From Macropodus opercularis (taxonomy: Eukaryota > Chordata > Actinopteri > Anabantiformes > Osphronemidae): a stretch of 64,000 bases of DNA. Made by a program: the position numbers and the translations under genes. A model generated the notes under the pieces. That model made no database searches and was not told the origin of the DNA. It saw only the letters and a program-made list of their open reading frames with translations. Positions 1-11,277 of the stretch are shown one piece after another (positions within the stretch are counted from its first letter, which is position 1; each line of letters opens with the position of its first letter). Location of the stretch: NCBI GenBank assembly GCA_030770545.1, contig CM061106.1, positions 1,312,001 to 1,376,000 on the forward strand, given 5' to 3'.

Positions 1-948
1 CTTCCTGTAACACTCTTCTTTTGCAAACTGCTCCAGGTGGTTCAGATTTGAAGGAGGCCTCCTCCCACCTGCTGTTGTGAGATCTCTCCACAGGTTCTGT
101 GGGAGTCAGATCTGGACTCATTGCTGTCGTTTCAGAACTCCAGCGCTTTGTTTGGAGCCATTTCTGGTGCTTGTTGAAGTGGGTCTGGGGTCATTGTCCT
201 GCTGGACGACCCAGGACTTCTGGTGGAGACGCAGCTTTCTGACACTGGCCACGACGCTGTGGCCCAAAATTCTTTGTTCATCATCAGATTTCATGACAGC
301 GTTCACACAGTCAAGGCCTCCAGTGGCAGAAGCAGCACAGCAACCCCAGAACATCTTTGAGCCTCCACCACGTGTGACTGCAGGGACTGTGTTCTTTTCT
401 TTGAAGGCCTCATTTCTTCTTCTGTAAACATGCCATGATGTCCTTTACCAGAAAGCTCTGCTTTTGTCTCATCTGTCCACAGCACGTTCTCCCAGAAGGA
501 CTGTGGTTTTGTCAAACTGCAGTCTTGCTTTTTCTGCCTTTGTGTCAGCAGTGGTGCCTCCTGGGCTGAGCTGACACTGTTGTGCCCTGTGTCTGCAGAT
601 CAGCTTGGATTTGTTTGGAGGTTAATGGGATTCTTTATCCACCATTCCAACAATCCTTCATTGTAATTTTTCGTTCATTTTGCCCTTCCGTCGACGTCCA
701 GGGAGGTTCGCTACAGAGCCACGGGCTGTAAAACCTCTGGATGATGTTGGAACATTCAGATCTCTGCCGATGGACTTGTAGCCTTGACATTGTCCATGTT
801 TTTCCCCAGACAGCTCTTTACACTTGTTTCTTTTCTCCATGCTCAGGGTGACACACAACACAAACTGGTTGCATTTATTGCCCACACAAGTGTTGCGTAT
901 TCTGACAGAATTGCAAGGGTGCTGATATTTTTGGCCATGACTATTTAG
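1..948 (-). mobile_element. Tc1/mariner-like transposon remnant, broken transposase
   Basis: Minus-strand frames show the usual order of a fish Tc1-like transposase. An HTH DNA-binding segment containing 'GYKSIGRDLNVP' and 'ARGSVANLPGR' lies at about 885-660. A catalytic-core piece 'FWENVLWTDETKAELSG' lies at about 515-440. A downstream piece 'WVVQQDNDPRPTSTS' lies at about 354-118. These pieces sit in different frames with stops between them, so the transposase is dead. The right end near 935-948 (ttggccatgac) resembles a Tc1 inverted-repeat tip. The left end is cut by the window edge. The element was once a cut-and-paste transposon using TA targets, as known for the family. Confidence 0.88.
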
Positions 949-1332
949 TAGCTTTGTGCTAATTCGTTTCCTACTGACAAACCTCCACCAGCAAGATATT
1001 CAATAAATTGAATCTTAACTTGTATCAGGACAGAGATTTTTGCGTTCCCTCAGCAACTCAAAGGTTTTTAGAGAGAGAAAGACTAACAACCAGCTTTGCT
1101 TCATTGCACCACAACAACAACTACAACTACAACTACACACCTTTCATACTTGATATCACACATATTATTTTGCAACAAAAGCTGCAATGCCTTGTTTTTT
1201 TGGAAAGATGGAGGGTAAGTGTCTGAATTTATTGACCCGAACTGTTTGTTTGACTTTGTGCATTGAGAAATCTTGATGTTTTTACTAATGACTAATTAAA
1301 TGTATCTTGATCTATTTTAAACAGGTTTGTTT

Positions 1333-1396
1333 GTTTGCGTTTTAATATGTTACTAGATAAATAAGTTTGCGTTTTAATATGTTACTAGATAAATAA
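1333..1396. repeat. 32-bp direct repeat, two copies plus a partial third
   Basis: A 32-base unit starting gtttgcgttttaatatg occurs perfectly twice in tandem at 1333-1364 and 1365-1396. The first 22-23 bases recur at about 1481-1503, 85 bases downstream. The function is unknown and this may be slippage within an AT-rich repeat. The rest of 949-1690 shows no gene that I can support. Confidence 0.85.
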
Positions 1397-1689
1397 AAGT
1401 GGGCTGTCTTCTAAACTTTATTATTGAAGAAGCCCTGAGAGAAGAAACCAGGTGAAATCAAAGGTTTTCAGTCAGTTTTTGTTTGCGTTTTAATATGTTA
1501 CTACAAATGTTAATCTATATTTCTGTGTTATGAAATCATGTAAAACAAATATCCAGTCTAAGATGGTTTGACGCTTAATCATCGCGTGCGTCTGCTCATT
1601 GTCAACAGGCAGACGGTGGACTTCAGCATCTTCGCGGCTCCCACAGCGGTTTGTCTGGAAGTAAGGAGGCCTCGAACGCACCATCACAC

Positions 1690-2472
1690 GTGTCACACTG
1701 GAGTCAAAGTGCAGCTAACGGCTAGCGGCTAATGTGGCTAGCGCTAGCTTGTGTATTAGCGTAGCTCAGAAAGGCACCAGCGTAGATCGCCCCCATCTTA
1801 GTCTGGACCGGTTACGTTTTGGTCCCGTACGGAAAGTTACATCTGGGCTCCGGAACCGAGAAGGCGGTGAAATCCGGTATTTTATGTAACTGACGGCTGA
1901 ACAGAGCAAAGGACCGAGTTAGCTTCTGCTATTTGTACAGCCCGGACTAGCGTTAGCAAACATGTTGTACTGTGCTATGCTAATTCTTTTAATATAATAA
2001 TGTAATAATACATATCTAATATTTGATCAAAAAGCTCGTGTTACAAAAGCAGTTTTTCACTCCCTCTAGACATTTTTGAAGAGAGAGAGAGTTTATTGTC
2101 GCTTTACTTTTCATCTTATCAGACTCGTTGTTCAAATAGCAAATCATTAGTAAAAAGTGTCTTTTCCAAATGCAGTTGATTAAGCTTTTATTGAAACTTT
2201 TGATATTGAATTGCAAAATGTATTCTCAGATGAAACTACCAAATTGTATATTGAATTTCCATATGAATTATTCCATAAACTTTAGTCCTTGTCTCTTATT
2301 TTCAACATTTGCTGCCGCTCAGCCATTAAGTTCTGCCATTAAACAGTATAGGAGACGTTTTCCAGGTGTGAGTCCACAAGGACATAGATTCAAAGTTCCA
2401 GGGGCTAAAGCTGGAATATGTGTATTATATATGTATTTGTTGTGTTGAACTGAGTTTCTGTGTTTGGAACAG
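1690..2472 (+). other. Possible 5' flank of the USP-like gene; no coding exon supported
   Basis: About 1690-1960 is richer in CpG than its surroundings and has clustered gctagc/gctaac motifs. From 1980 the sequence turns AT-rich. It lies upstream of the first recognisable exon of the USP-like gene, so it could contain that promoter or leader. I see no TATA box or start codon that fixes this. The promoter idea is inference only. Confidence 0.2.
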
Positions 2473-4819
2473 ACACCACACAGTTGTCTCCTGCTGCAGC
2501 ACCGGCCTCCTCAGAGCACACGTATGTTTAATGTTCCACATGATATTGTTGTTGTTTATTATTGATGACTTCATTGCTGTAGCATTAGTAGAGTAACGTG
2601 TGTGTCTCTGTCTCTTCCACCTTCAGGCCTCTCTTCCCATATGAGCGGCTTGTCGCGGGTACGTCATCGAGTGTCACATACACAATAAATCTATTAACTT
2701 TCATTAGAAAACACAAATGAAATGGACTCAATGTGAATGTTTTCTTTTAATGTGTAACATATTTACTGATGATCACATCTAAGGCTTTTATTGTGGAGGC
2801 TACAGCTGTTTAGTGCAGATGTTCAGTAACTGTGTGTTTTAAATACACAGTTACTGTCAGATTTCTCTGGATCACTGCTTATGATGATATTGTTGTTGTT
2901 TATTATTGATGACTTCATTGCTGTAGCATTAGTAGAGTAACGTGTGTGTCTCTGTCTCTTCCACCTTCAGGCCTCTCTCCCCATATGAGCGGCTTGTCGC
3001 GGGTACGTCATCGAGTGTCACATACACCTGATGACTCCACGCGTGTTCTGTGCGTGAGGTTATAATTTATTGTGAGTCTTCATCTGTGGAAAAGGACACG
3101 TGATGTTTTTCATGTTTCAGGTTACCCAACCTCGGCGATACCTGCTTCATGAACGCTGCCGTCCAGTTCCTCCTGTGGCTGAAGCCTTTCATGGAGGAGT
3201 TCAGTGTTCAGGTTGAGGTTGCCAGCACCAGCTCCACCATGAGGTACAGCAGCTGGTCCGCAGCGTAGCACAGACGTTGGTTTGTCCACTAACATTACCA
3301 GTCAGCATGAGGACCATCCTCATTTCTTCACCTGCTCTTTCCAGGTTGTTTGGCGAACTTGTCCGTCTTGGCTTCTCAAATGACATCGATGAGAAGACAG
3401 AGGTCCTGGAAGCCCTGAAGCACACGGTTGCGCAGTACGAGCCGACCTTTGCCAAGGACGGACCAAATGTTGGTGCACGTCTTGTTTATGCTACAGAGCA
3501 GACTGTGATGTACAGAATGTTTTTGTAGTGAAACTCCTCTGTCTAAAACGCCGTTTCTTTGCAGGACTGCTTTTTGTTGGTCATGTCGGTGCTGGACATG
3601 CTGCAGTTGGTTTCCCTTGATCTGCAGAGAGCAGCCAACGCTCTTGGGCTCTCGTACGCATGTCCTGTCGCTGCTCACATCTCTGTTGAGGTCTTGAGCA
3701 CCGTGACCTGCAGTCGGTATGAACTCTTTATAGTCTCATAGTGATGTGGACATGTACTAGTTGAACCTATGAATAAGATATATTATAACTTTGAGCTGTC
3801 ATGTTATTGTGCAGGTGTGGGCAGCAGCTACCGACTCACCACGACTGCAAGAGCTTTTTCCTGGACCCCACGTGGAGTCCAGGAGGGTCAGTCCAGCAGT
3901 GTCTGGACGACTACCTGACAGTACGCCTCAGCCCCAACACTCAGCAAAGATAGAAACCAAAGCTGTTTGTGCGTTTGATCAATTGTAAGATTTCAACTAA
4001 AAGCTTCTTCTCCCGTGTTTCCAGTGCTTAAACAAGTGCAGCTGTGGAAATGAGGAGTCAGTGGAGCAGTGGTCGTTGTTGACCCTGCCAAAGTGAGTAA
4101 CATCCTATTTCTCATCCCAAATGTCCAGAGACCTCATCGCAGCAGCTTCTTCCACTTGACTTCCTTTTTGAGTGAGTGATTTGACCACCTCTCCTCCATC
4201 TCTTTGGGTCCACAGTGTCTTGATCCTGGAACTCAGACGCACCGAGTTCAATGGCAACAAGATGGTGAAAGTGAGGACGCCCATGGAGTTGTCACGTGAA
4301 CTGATGATTTCCAGCAGCCATCTGGAGGTAGGGCAGAGCTTCAGTAAAGGCCCGGTTCATTACACAATGATGTGATGACAATGATTATAGTGAGACACTT
4401 AGAAAGTAAGTGGTAAAATACATTTGCTGGACTATTGAATGTGTAAATCTAATGGTTGTTTGTTAACTGTGCTATTTTCCAGACAGCTTGTTACTTGCTT
4501 GTCACCACTATCAGCCATTTAGGGCCTACAGCTGATTATGGTAAGTGTTTGTTTGTGTTACAGTCAACTGTGAGGTCAACTCAGGTTTTATGAATTCATA
4601 ACCAAATGTTGTTTGTTCTCAGGTCATTCCAATTGTGAGATTGTGATTATGCTACAGCGACTACGACGTCTACGTGAAGCCGGGCTCCTTGAGAGAGAGA
4701 GACGCTTGTGTGCTGTATTATGAGAAACAAGGCTCGGCCGAAGCCTTGTTTCTCAGAAAACACACCTGTCGTGCTTCTCACGTGACTTGTCAGATGTTGA
4801 GCACCAGGTCCTGCTATCG
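2473..4819 (+). pseudogene. Ubiquitin-specific protease-like gene (USP37-like), probably inactivated
   Basis: The product would be a papain-fold deubiquitinase of the C19 (USP) family. Exons with GT/AG borders are 2473-2521 (tentative), 3121-3243, 3345-3468, 3565-3716, 3815-3920, 4025-4092, 4216-4327, 4483-4540 and 4623-4819. From 3121 to 4540 every junction keeps the frame. The Cys box is 'LPNLGDTCFMNAAVQFLL', with catalytic Cys near 3150. A zinc-finger-like Cys pair 'CSRCGQQ' follows, then 'CLNKCSCGNEE', then the 'LILELRR' strand, then the His-box start 'TADYGHSNCEIV'. In the last exon the frame breaks between 'GHSNCEIV' and 'CYSDYDVYV', so a 1-nt shift separates the catalytic His from the downstream Asp region. 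Usual residues such as Tyr after GH and the 'NDAHEFL' motif (here NDCFLLV) are altered. No start codon is identified. I infer a divergent family copy, now probably a pseudogene, although a sequence error at one base could also explain the shift. Confidence 0.8.
2540..3027 (+). repeat. Tandem duplication of a 32-nt exon with its intron flanks
   Basis: Segments 2540-2683 and 2884-3027 are both 144 bases and appear to differ at one position (cttcccat versus ctccccat). Each carries a small exon-like block, 2627-2658 and 2971-3002, with a tttcag-like acceptor region and a gtacgt donor. Each block is 32 nt, so inclusion changes the reading frame. Joining the preceding exon (ending at 2521) straight to 3121 keeps the Cys-box frame, whereas reading the block in the phase needed before 3121 meets a TGA. 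The near identity suggests recent duplication or gene conversion. Confidence 0.9.
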
Positions 4820-5376
4820 GTAAGAATTCAGTGAGAAATATTTGCCTCATTACAATGTAGTGCAGATGTAACAATTAAAGCTGTGAATGAATGATTATTA
4901 TTATTGCTGTTTCTTTAACCTGTCATGTTGTTTGGGGCTATGGGATGCAGTCCATGACGAATAACAACTGCTCCAGCTGTTTGACTACAAAAAGATGCTA
5001 AGGACCAGAAGAGAGTCAAATACAGTCAAACCACCATCCTGTGGCAGAGTCTGGGTATCTGGTGGTGAGAACCAATAGGGACTTGTGGCCAGTAACCAGT
5101 GAAGAAACCATCACTGCCCAGGCCTTAGGGTGAGACTGTAAATAACGTTGATTGTGTACCAGCGAGTGGACGCCGGTTTGGTGGTCACACGTCATCGGAG
5201 CACTGGTCACTGGAGCTTCATTCCCAGTGAGTAACGTCCCATTTCTCGTCTTAACCAGAAGTAGGACTCACATAAACACTGTTTTAATGGCACAGGTTCA
5301 GGGATTCCGCTTGACTGCTGTCTGTGACGTCTCTGAGCACAAGCTGTTACTTCCTGGCCTCAGTGATCTTCTAGGC
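4820..5376. other. No gene seen
   Basis: This stretch follows the last USP-like exon. I see no conserved motif, splice-consistent exon or repeat boundary that I can name before the hAT-like element begins. Confidence 0.5.
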
Positions 5377-6287
5377 CAGCGGTCACTAACAGGCGGACCG
5401 CGGTCCGGATCCGGACCCAGAAGCTGTCCCATACGGACCCGGAGCTACAGACCAAACGGAACGTTTTGATTCAGAATCTAGTGGAGCACTTTACTTTTAA
5501 CCGGCGCGGCTATTGTGATCTTTACGGTAGTTATTTGGTGAAGGCCAATTGAACGTGCGTTAACCACGTGACTTCGCTTAGCCAATCGATTCTGTGGATC
5601 ACAGGCGCTAAATTTTGCGACTCAACAGCACCTGCAGCTAAAAGTAAGTTCAAGGTTGCAAAGGAATTAACAAACAAATACGGTGATAACAGTTGCGTGT
5701 AGCTAGCGACAACAAAGGGAGAGACAGACGATAGAAGCTACAGCTCAGTGTTCTCACTGAGCCACGAAGGGGCTCAAAGCTCAAAAACAGACACAAGGGT
5801 TGGATCAAACGGCCGCAGACAGACGATACCTCCCAGCACTGAGTCCTGTACGTGGGTTAAATATATGAGGGGAAGAAGATGAGCCTCCAAAACTGTTCAG
5901 TTGTTAGGATATGTTCAGGTTTTTCTTACCAGTTAAATTGGTTGAGACTTTTGATTCAAATTGTAAAATATTTTTTTTATACCTTTCCTTTATTTCCTTT
6001 AAGTTAAGCTCTTATTTGAACATTTGTGTTCCTGCTTATTTTGAAAATCAGCCCTGCTTTTATTTCATGAATTAGATTACATTGTAAATATATGTTCAGT
6101 TGGAGTTTCAGTTTGTCAAAAGGTATTTGAATTTTACTGAATTACTTTGATTTGACAGTGAAGTACTGATTACATGCAGGCTACTTAATATATCACAGTA
6201 AATAGTTAGACATTATAATCTTCTGGACCTTTGCTTCCAAAAAATGTGCGTAACCGGACCTCTTTAAATTTTAGTTGAATACCCCTG
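5377..6287. mobile_element. Non-autonomous hAT-like element
   Basis: The termini are CAGCGGTCACTAAC on the left and, reading inward from the right, CAGGGGTATTCAAC, which is a hAT-style inverted pair sharing CAG-GGT and AAC. The 911-bp interior has no transposase. The right flank ctctacag is the sequence expected in the NLR intron, because the plus-strand homologous intron near 21630 reads ctgtagag. The left flank ttctaggc matches it at only about half the positions, so the 8-bp target duplication is poor. Either the left end was rearranged or the duplication has decayed. Confidence 0.65.
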
Positions 6288-6502
6288 CTCTACAGGATCA
6301 GAGCTTTAGCTACTGGCTGGATGGAGATTTGATCCATGATCAGAGTGTTTGCTGGAAGAACAGTGAAGAAAGCTTCTCCTTCACCTTAACATTTCAAACA
6401 CAATCCAACTGACTCACATCACAAACAAACAACACAACTATTGATCATCATAGAAAGTTTACATCAGATTGTTCAACCTGATTCAAACTGACAATAACTC
6501 AC

Positions 6503-6622
6503 TTTGACTCTGATGCAGGTTGGTCTTTAAATAAAATAATAACATCCTTTGACCGGTTGCTCTTGAAGGACACACAACTGGGTTCAGGTCCAGCTTCAGC
6601 AGGTTCTTGTCTCTGATGGGAC
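6503..6622 (-). CDS. NLR second exon, copy 3 (orphan)
   Basis: This is the most downstream of the three copies on the minus strand and is open for its full 120 nt. Its intron homology continues to about 6290, where a hAT-like element begins and the NLR similarity stops. No partner exon is seen beyond. Confidence 0.85.
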
Positions 6623-7252
6623 CTGATAGAAAAACAACTTAGTGACTCTCACATATTTCTGTCTGAAGCAATTACAAAAACAAATCTGTTCATAGTGCTA
6701 ATGAATTTACTTATGGCTTTATAAATATTAATAAATAGTGAAAACAATGCAACTTTTTATGAAATAAATGTTCAAACCTTTTCTTGGGTCGATTGCTTTT
6801 CCAAGACGCAGAGTTGTATCCATATAGAGATTTTAGTTTTCGATGAATCCTGGAAGAAATGCTCATAATACATAATCACAAACAACAATAGAATAAACAA
6901 CTTGGAAATACGTTAAGGCCCGTTATGACATATATCAGTTTGCATTGTTTTATGAGTATATGAGTAAACAGGTACAAAAACTAAAACCTAGATCACCCAT
7001 CTGCACTCACACCAACTTTATCCAAGTTGTATCAAACCCATTAACTATACACACAATTTATTTTCATTCCACTAATAAATACTAATGTTATTAATTTACT
7101 TTCTGTCTGACAAATGTTCACAAGCTTCTCCTTCACATTAACACTAAACACAAACCAACTGACTCACATCAGAAACAAACAACACAACTATTGATCATCA
7201 TAGAAAGTTTACATCAGATTGTTCAACCTGATTCAAACTGACAACAACTCAC

Positions 7253-7372
7253 TTTGACTCTGATGCAGGTTGGTCTTTAAATAAAATAATAACATCCTTT
7301 GACTGGTTGCTCTTGAAGGACACACAACTGGGTTCAGGTCCAGCTTCAGCAGGTTCTTGTCTCTGATGGGAC
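7253..7372 (-). CDS. NLR second exon, copy 2 (orphan)
   Basis: This 120-nt exon is nearly identical to the copy at 6503-6622, and its flanking introns are also highly similar. That indicates a unit of about 750 bp was duplicated recently. It contains 'CVSFKSN' and 'VIILFKDQP' and has intact splice signals. Confidence 0.85.
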
Positions 7373-7969
7373 CTGATAGAAAAACAACTTAGTGACTCTC
7401 ACATATTTCTGTCTGAAGCAATAAAGAAATATATAAATAAAAAATTCTGTTCATAGCTAATGAATTTATTTATGTCATCATAAATATTATTAAATAGTGA
7501 AATCAATGCAACTTTTAATTAGATAAATGTTCAAAAATCTTCTTGGGCCGATTGCTTTTCCAAGACGCAGATTTATCCATATAGATTTTAGTTTTCGATA
7601 AATCCTGGAAGAAATGCTCATAATACATAATACTTTAATGTGTGAATATTTTAATGTGTGTTATGACATATATCAGTTAGCATTGTTTTAGGAGTATATG
7701 AGTAAACATACAGAGAAGAACAGGTACAAAAACCAAAACCTAGATCACCCATCTGCACTCACACCAACTTTATCCAAGTTGTATCAAAACCAATAAATAT
7801 ACACACAATTTATTTTCATTGTGCTAATAAATACTAATGTTATTAACTTACGTTCTGTCTGACAAATGTTCACAAGCTTCTCCTTCACATAAACAAACAA
7901 AAACCAACTGACTCACATCAGAAACAAACATCAGATTGTTCAACCTGATTCAAACTGACAACAACTCAC

Positions 7970-8089
7970 TTTGACTCTGATGCAGGTTGGTCTTTAAATT
8001 CAATGATAATATTCTTTGACCAGTTGCTCTTGAAGGACACACAACTGGGTTCAGGTCCAGCTTCAGCAGATTCTTGTCTCTGATGGGAC
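7970..8089 (-). CDS. NLR second exon, copy 1 (orphan)
   Basis: This 120-nt exon is open throughout. Its variable centre reads 'NWSKNIIIEFKDQP', where the other two minus-strand copies read 'NRSKDVIILFKDQP', so this copy is the most diverged of the three. Acceptor and donor sites are intact. Confidence 0.85.
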
Positions 8090-8221
8090 CTGATAGAAAA
8101 ACAACTTAGTGACTCTCACATATTCAGTGGACGTTTCCTTCATCAATGACCAATAATAGTGAATCTTAAACAGTGTGTGTGACTTGGAGACAGAATCATC
8201 AGATGGTCTCAGTCATCTCAC

Positions 8222-8301
8222 CCTTGAGCTTTGGTCTTTATCTCCATTCTCCTGGTTTTAGAAGGAGGGGCTCCCTCCTCTCTGTCCTCACACTGATTCA
8301 T
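8222..8301 (-). CDS. NLR start exon (orphan copy)
   Basis: ATG is at 8301-8299, giving 'MNQCEDREEGAPPSKT' followed by a changed tail 'RRMEIKTKAQG' before the gtgag donor. The exon is 80 nt against 89 nt in the plus-strand paralogue, and its tail differs in sequence, but it still ends in phase 2, which fits the next exon. Confidence 0.85.
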
Positions 8302-8430
8302 GTCCAGATCAGCTCACACACACTTTCTACCTTCATGTGGAGACAAACACAAATCATTCACCTGCACATCAACTGAAATCCTCCTTCCATCATTAGTCAA
8401 ATATCAGCTGCTCTGCTTCTACTGTTGTTA
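8302..8430 (-). promoter_or_regulatory. Conserved 5' leader/proximal promoter of the orphan NLR 5' end
   Basis: The sequence just upstream of the minus-strand ATG matches, in reverse complement, the sequence upstream of the plus-strand NLR ATG (about 20960-21084). Shared blocks include 'gaaggtagaaagtgtgtgtg' and 'cagctgatatttgactaatg'. Conservation of non-coding sequence between paralogues fits a 5' leader and proximal promoter duplicated with the gene. Confidence 0.5.
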
Positions 8431-8935
8431 ATGACACTGAGGGGAAGTTTGCTGCAGCTTCATGGCTCCATCTAGTGGCTGATAGAAGTAGAGCAGCTTC
8501 CTCTGCCTCCCACTGAACTGGTTAAAATGTCTGATAAACTCATCAACGTTCCCTCTAAACATGAACAGTGAAGAGCAGCAGGACTGAAAATCAACAGGAC
8601 ACCAGAACATTTAACACCACACAGACAACAACAACTATAATGAAACTACCAACGTAAACCAATGTAAACACCACAGAGACGTCACCCACCAAACCTGACA
8701 AACTGTTCATTATTCATGTGACACCACTCAGCTCAGCAGCTCCTGGTCCAGGTCTACAGTCCCTCTGCTGAGGACCAGCATCTGCTCCCTGAAGCTCACA
8801 GCTCATGTCTCAGTGTGTGTCTCTCTGTGACTAAGATGTGACTAATCATGTCACTCGAATTACAGGAAGCAGTGGGACTCAAAGCCTCAAAGTGATTAAA
8901 CGTCTAAGAAGCGAGGCGGACTCAGCTGCTTGCTT

Positions 8936-8947
8936 TGCGCATGCGCA
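8936..8947. promoter_or_regulatory. NRF1-like palindrome TGCGCATGCGCA
   Basis: The 12-mer TGCGCATGCGCA matches the known NRF1 consensus YGCGCAYGCGCR exactly. It lies about 640 bases upstream of the orphan NLR start codon in a locally CpG-richer patch (8880-9130). Use as a promoter element is inference; such palindromes also occur inside fish repeats. The rest of 8431-9400 holds no supported gene. Confidence 0.4.
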
Positions 8948-10122
8948 GATCATTTCCCGAGAACGGTCCCTGCTGAATGATTCGTGTTTCACTAAGTTTC
9001 GCCAAACTCACGAAAAGTCTCCAACAGCAGCAGAAACAGTCGCTAAATCTGTCGCCAAGTTGGTAAAAGTGACTCTAGTTCTACTGTGACTCTACTGACA
9101 CAACATGGAGGAGAAAGTCTGTTCATCACATTCTGACGAGGTTTAACGAGCGAACAGCAGATTTGACGAAAAGCAAACTAACAACAGTTAGTGTGAAAAG
9201 CATCACAACAATAAAGTCAAATACTTCACCTTTAAATGGAGGAAACTCACTGAAGCTCGACGCAGACACAGAGTGAAAATAAACAGGAAATGATGGAGGA
9301 GCCTGGAATAGGAAATCTTTTCTTCATCCTCTTCTACGATCGCCACCGTTAAAGGTGCAGTACCTCCATATAACAAACCTCAAACCCTGTTAATTAGCCC
9401 AGTCGTCCGTAAAAACAAAACCTCCCCCCGTCTTCACTGTTTTTATTTCCATTAATTTACACACATATATCAGTATCAATCACTATCTTCTCTTTTTTTC
9501 CAATCTGTCCATTTACAAGCCCTGAACATAAAACCTCTTGACTGGCTTGTTCATTTAACTTGTTCCTTACTTTCTCCCATTTTAATCTGTTCATGTCTAG
9601 ACGATGAATTGATGCATTTACAATAACCTGCATTTTCTCTGTGTAATTTAATCCCTGCGTTTATGAATCCTGCTGTGAAATGTCTTCCCCTCTTCTTGTT
9701 TATCCTCTTCACTCTCATATTAATCTCTTCCTGTACCCTCCCCCTTGCTTCTCTCTAATTACTTCCCTGCCTCTATACGACATACCTCTGCTCCTTTTGA
9801 TCTGCGGCTCCCTAACGTCCCCTTTTAATGCTTCACATCCTCAACCTCCCATAATCGTACTGTCCTCCACACGTGTACATCGTATATCGTTTAAATATGA
9901 ACCAACTTCAGGCTGTCATGGTGAAGGCTTGTCACACATTGTGTTGATGTGGCTTGGGATCAGCCAAGCGCCGCCAATGACTGCTGTTGAACTTTATACA
10001 GTTTGATACCAGCATACAGTCATGTAAAAAAAATTAGGACACCATATAAAAGCCTGGGTATTTTGTAACATTTTTAGTATATGGATATTTATTATCAATG
10101 TTAACAATACTGAAAGGTTAAA

Positions 10123-10270
10123 GTAATAAAACTAAACAATCAGAAGTGAAGAAAAGAGTTTTCCAGATCTTCTGTAAATGTAATTCTTGATCATGCATTT
10201 TTGTATAATTACATTTACAGAAGATCTTGTAAAAGTCTTTTCTTCCCTTTTAATTGTTTAGTTATATTAC
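10123..10270. repeat. Long near-perfect hairpin (MITE or foldback element)
   Basis: Arms of about 63 bases, 10123-10185 and 10207-10270, are largely complementary; for example agatcttctgtaaatgtaat pairs with its reverse complement at about 10207-10226. They surround a loop of about 21 bases. It sits within a block starting near 10020 (aaaaaaattaggacacc) that looks like a repeat end. It could be the core of a MITE, or transcribed hairpin RNA. Confidence 0.75.
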
Positions 10271-10699
10271 TTAACATTCTATTAACCCTTTTCCTCTAAT
10301 ACTGTGCACAGTTTCTTGATATATACAAAACATGTCTGACCACACACAAAAGGAAATAAACAAGATCCCTATTGACACACCCTCCTCCTTCCTTTCTCCC
10401 CTCCAAACCAAAACCCGGTCCCACCCAACACCATCTAAACCTGTCATGGCACAGTTTTACTACTTAACATTCACTTTACCCACTAAAAACCCTCACAACC
10501 ACACATTCTAACAGAAAATGCTCAAAACATTCACCCTCATGACACACACACACACACACTCACGTGCACACACACTTGAAATTACCATTAACTATCTGCA
10601 GTGAAATTCAGTGTTTATGAAGTTTTAACCAGGTTGGAAGAAACAAGACAGATGGAAAAAAATTAGACCAGTTCCTTACGCTGCCGGGGGATTGAATTT

Positions 10700-11090
10700 A
10701 AGTATGTATGAGATGTTTGTACAAGAATCTAGGTCATGTCTACAGATGTAATGTCTCCATCTAGTGTCCAAATAAAATCAATAGCACCATCGCCCTCATC
10801 CTCCCTGTGCTGTAAACCTCCTGCCATTCCCCTGATAAACCCTTCTCAACCACCCTCATTAATAATAATAATTAATAGTAACATGACTTATTACTCTGCT
10901 CAGCTTCTTCCCATCCATCACCATTAATGATACATCATCAGCATATTGTGCAGTTTTTAAATAATGACCTATGGTGACATTATGCCTCTTATACCAGTGT
11001 CTTTAAAGATCTCATTTATTTTAAAAACATGAATCCATTCACTTCTTAATTCACGTCTCTTAATTCATCTAATAAAGTTGAGGCCAAAAC
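10700..11090 (-). mobile_element. LINE reverse-transcriptase remnant (L1/Tx1-like)
   Basis: On the minus strand around 10965-10905 there is an open stretch containing 'LKTAQYADDVSLMVMDGKK', with the YADD catalytic box of reverse transcriptase. Surrounding frames are broken. Sequence of similar character at 9400-10010 may be another part of the same element, split by the hairpin repeat block, but I cannot show this directly. The family assignment is tentative. Confidence 0.5.
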
Positions 11091-11211
11091 CAGATGCAAA
11101 TAAAAACCCATGTTCCACTCCCCACCAGTGATGTCTTAACAGCTGGAAGAGGACAGCACTCAGCACCAGATGCAACCGTAACCTTAAATATGTTCACTCC
11201 TGGACTTATGC

Positions 11212-11277
11212 CTTAACACCACATATTTTTCACGAAGTAGAAGAAGTCCAGTTGCCATGACTCAACATTCAGACTAA
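11212..11277. mobile_element. Penelope-like element terminal fragment
   Basis: This stretch contains 'gaagtccagttgccatgact' and 'caacattcagacta'. It closely matches the right inverted terminal repeat of the Penelope-like element at 61600-61660. Only the tip is present. Confidence 0.6.

Larger units (their letters stand above)
6503..8301 (-). pseudogene. Orphan 5' end of an NLRC3-like NLR gene (start exon plus three tandem second exons)
   Basis: Read on the minus strand this matches the start of the plus-strand NLR gene at 21085. A start exon (8301-8222) is followed by three copies of the 120-nt second exon (8089-7970, 7372-7253, 6622-6503), with copies about 720-750 bp apart including introns. 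Each copy has an AG acceptor after ctatc and a gtgagt donor. Each encodes a peptide containing 'GPEPSCVSFKSN' and ending 'FKDQPASESK'. Since 120 nt is 40 codons, any number can be spliced in frame. Downstream homology ends near 6290 at a hAT-like element. No FISNA, NACHT, LRR or B30.2 exon follows on this strand. It is a truncated gene, though its promoter and first exons remain open. Confidence 0.88.
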
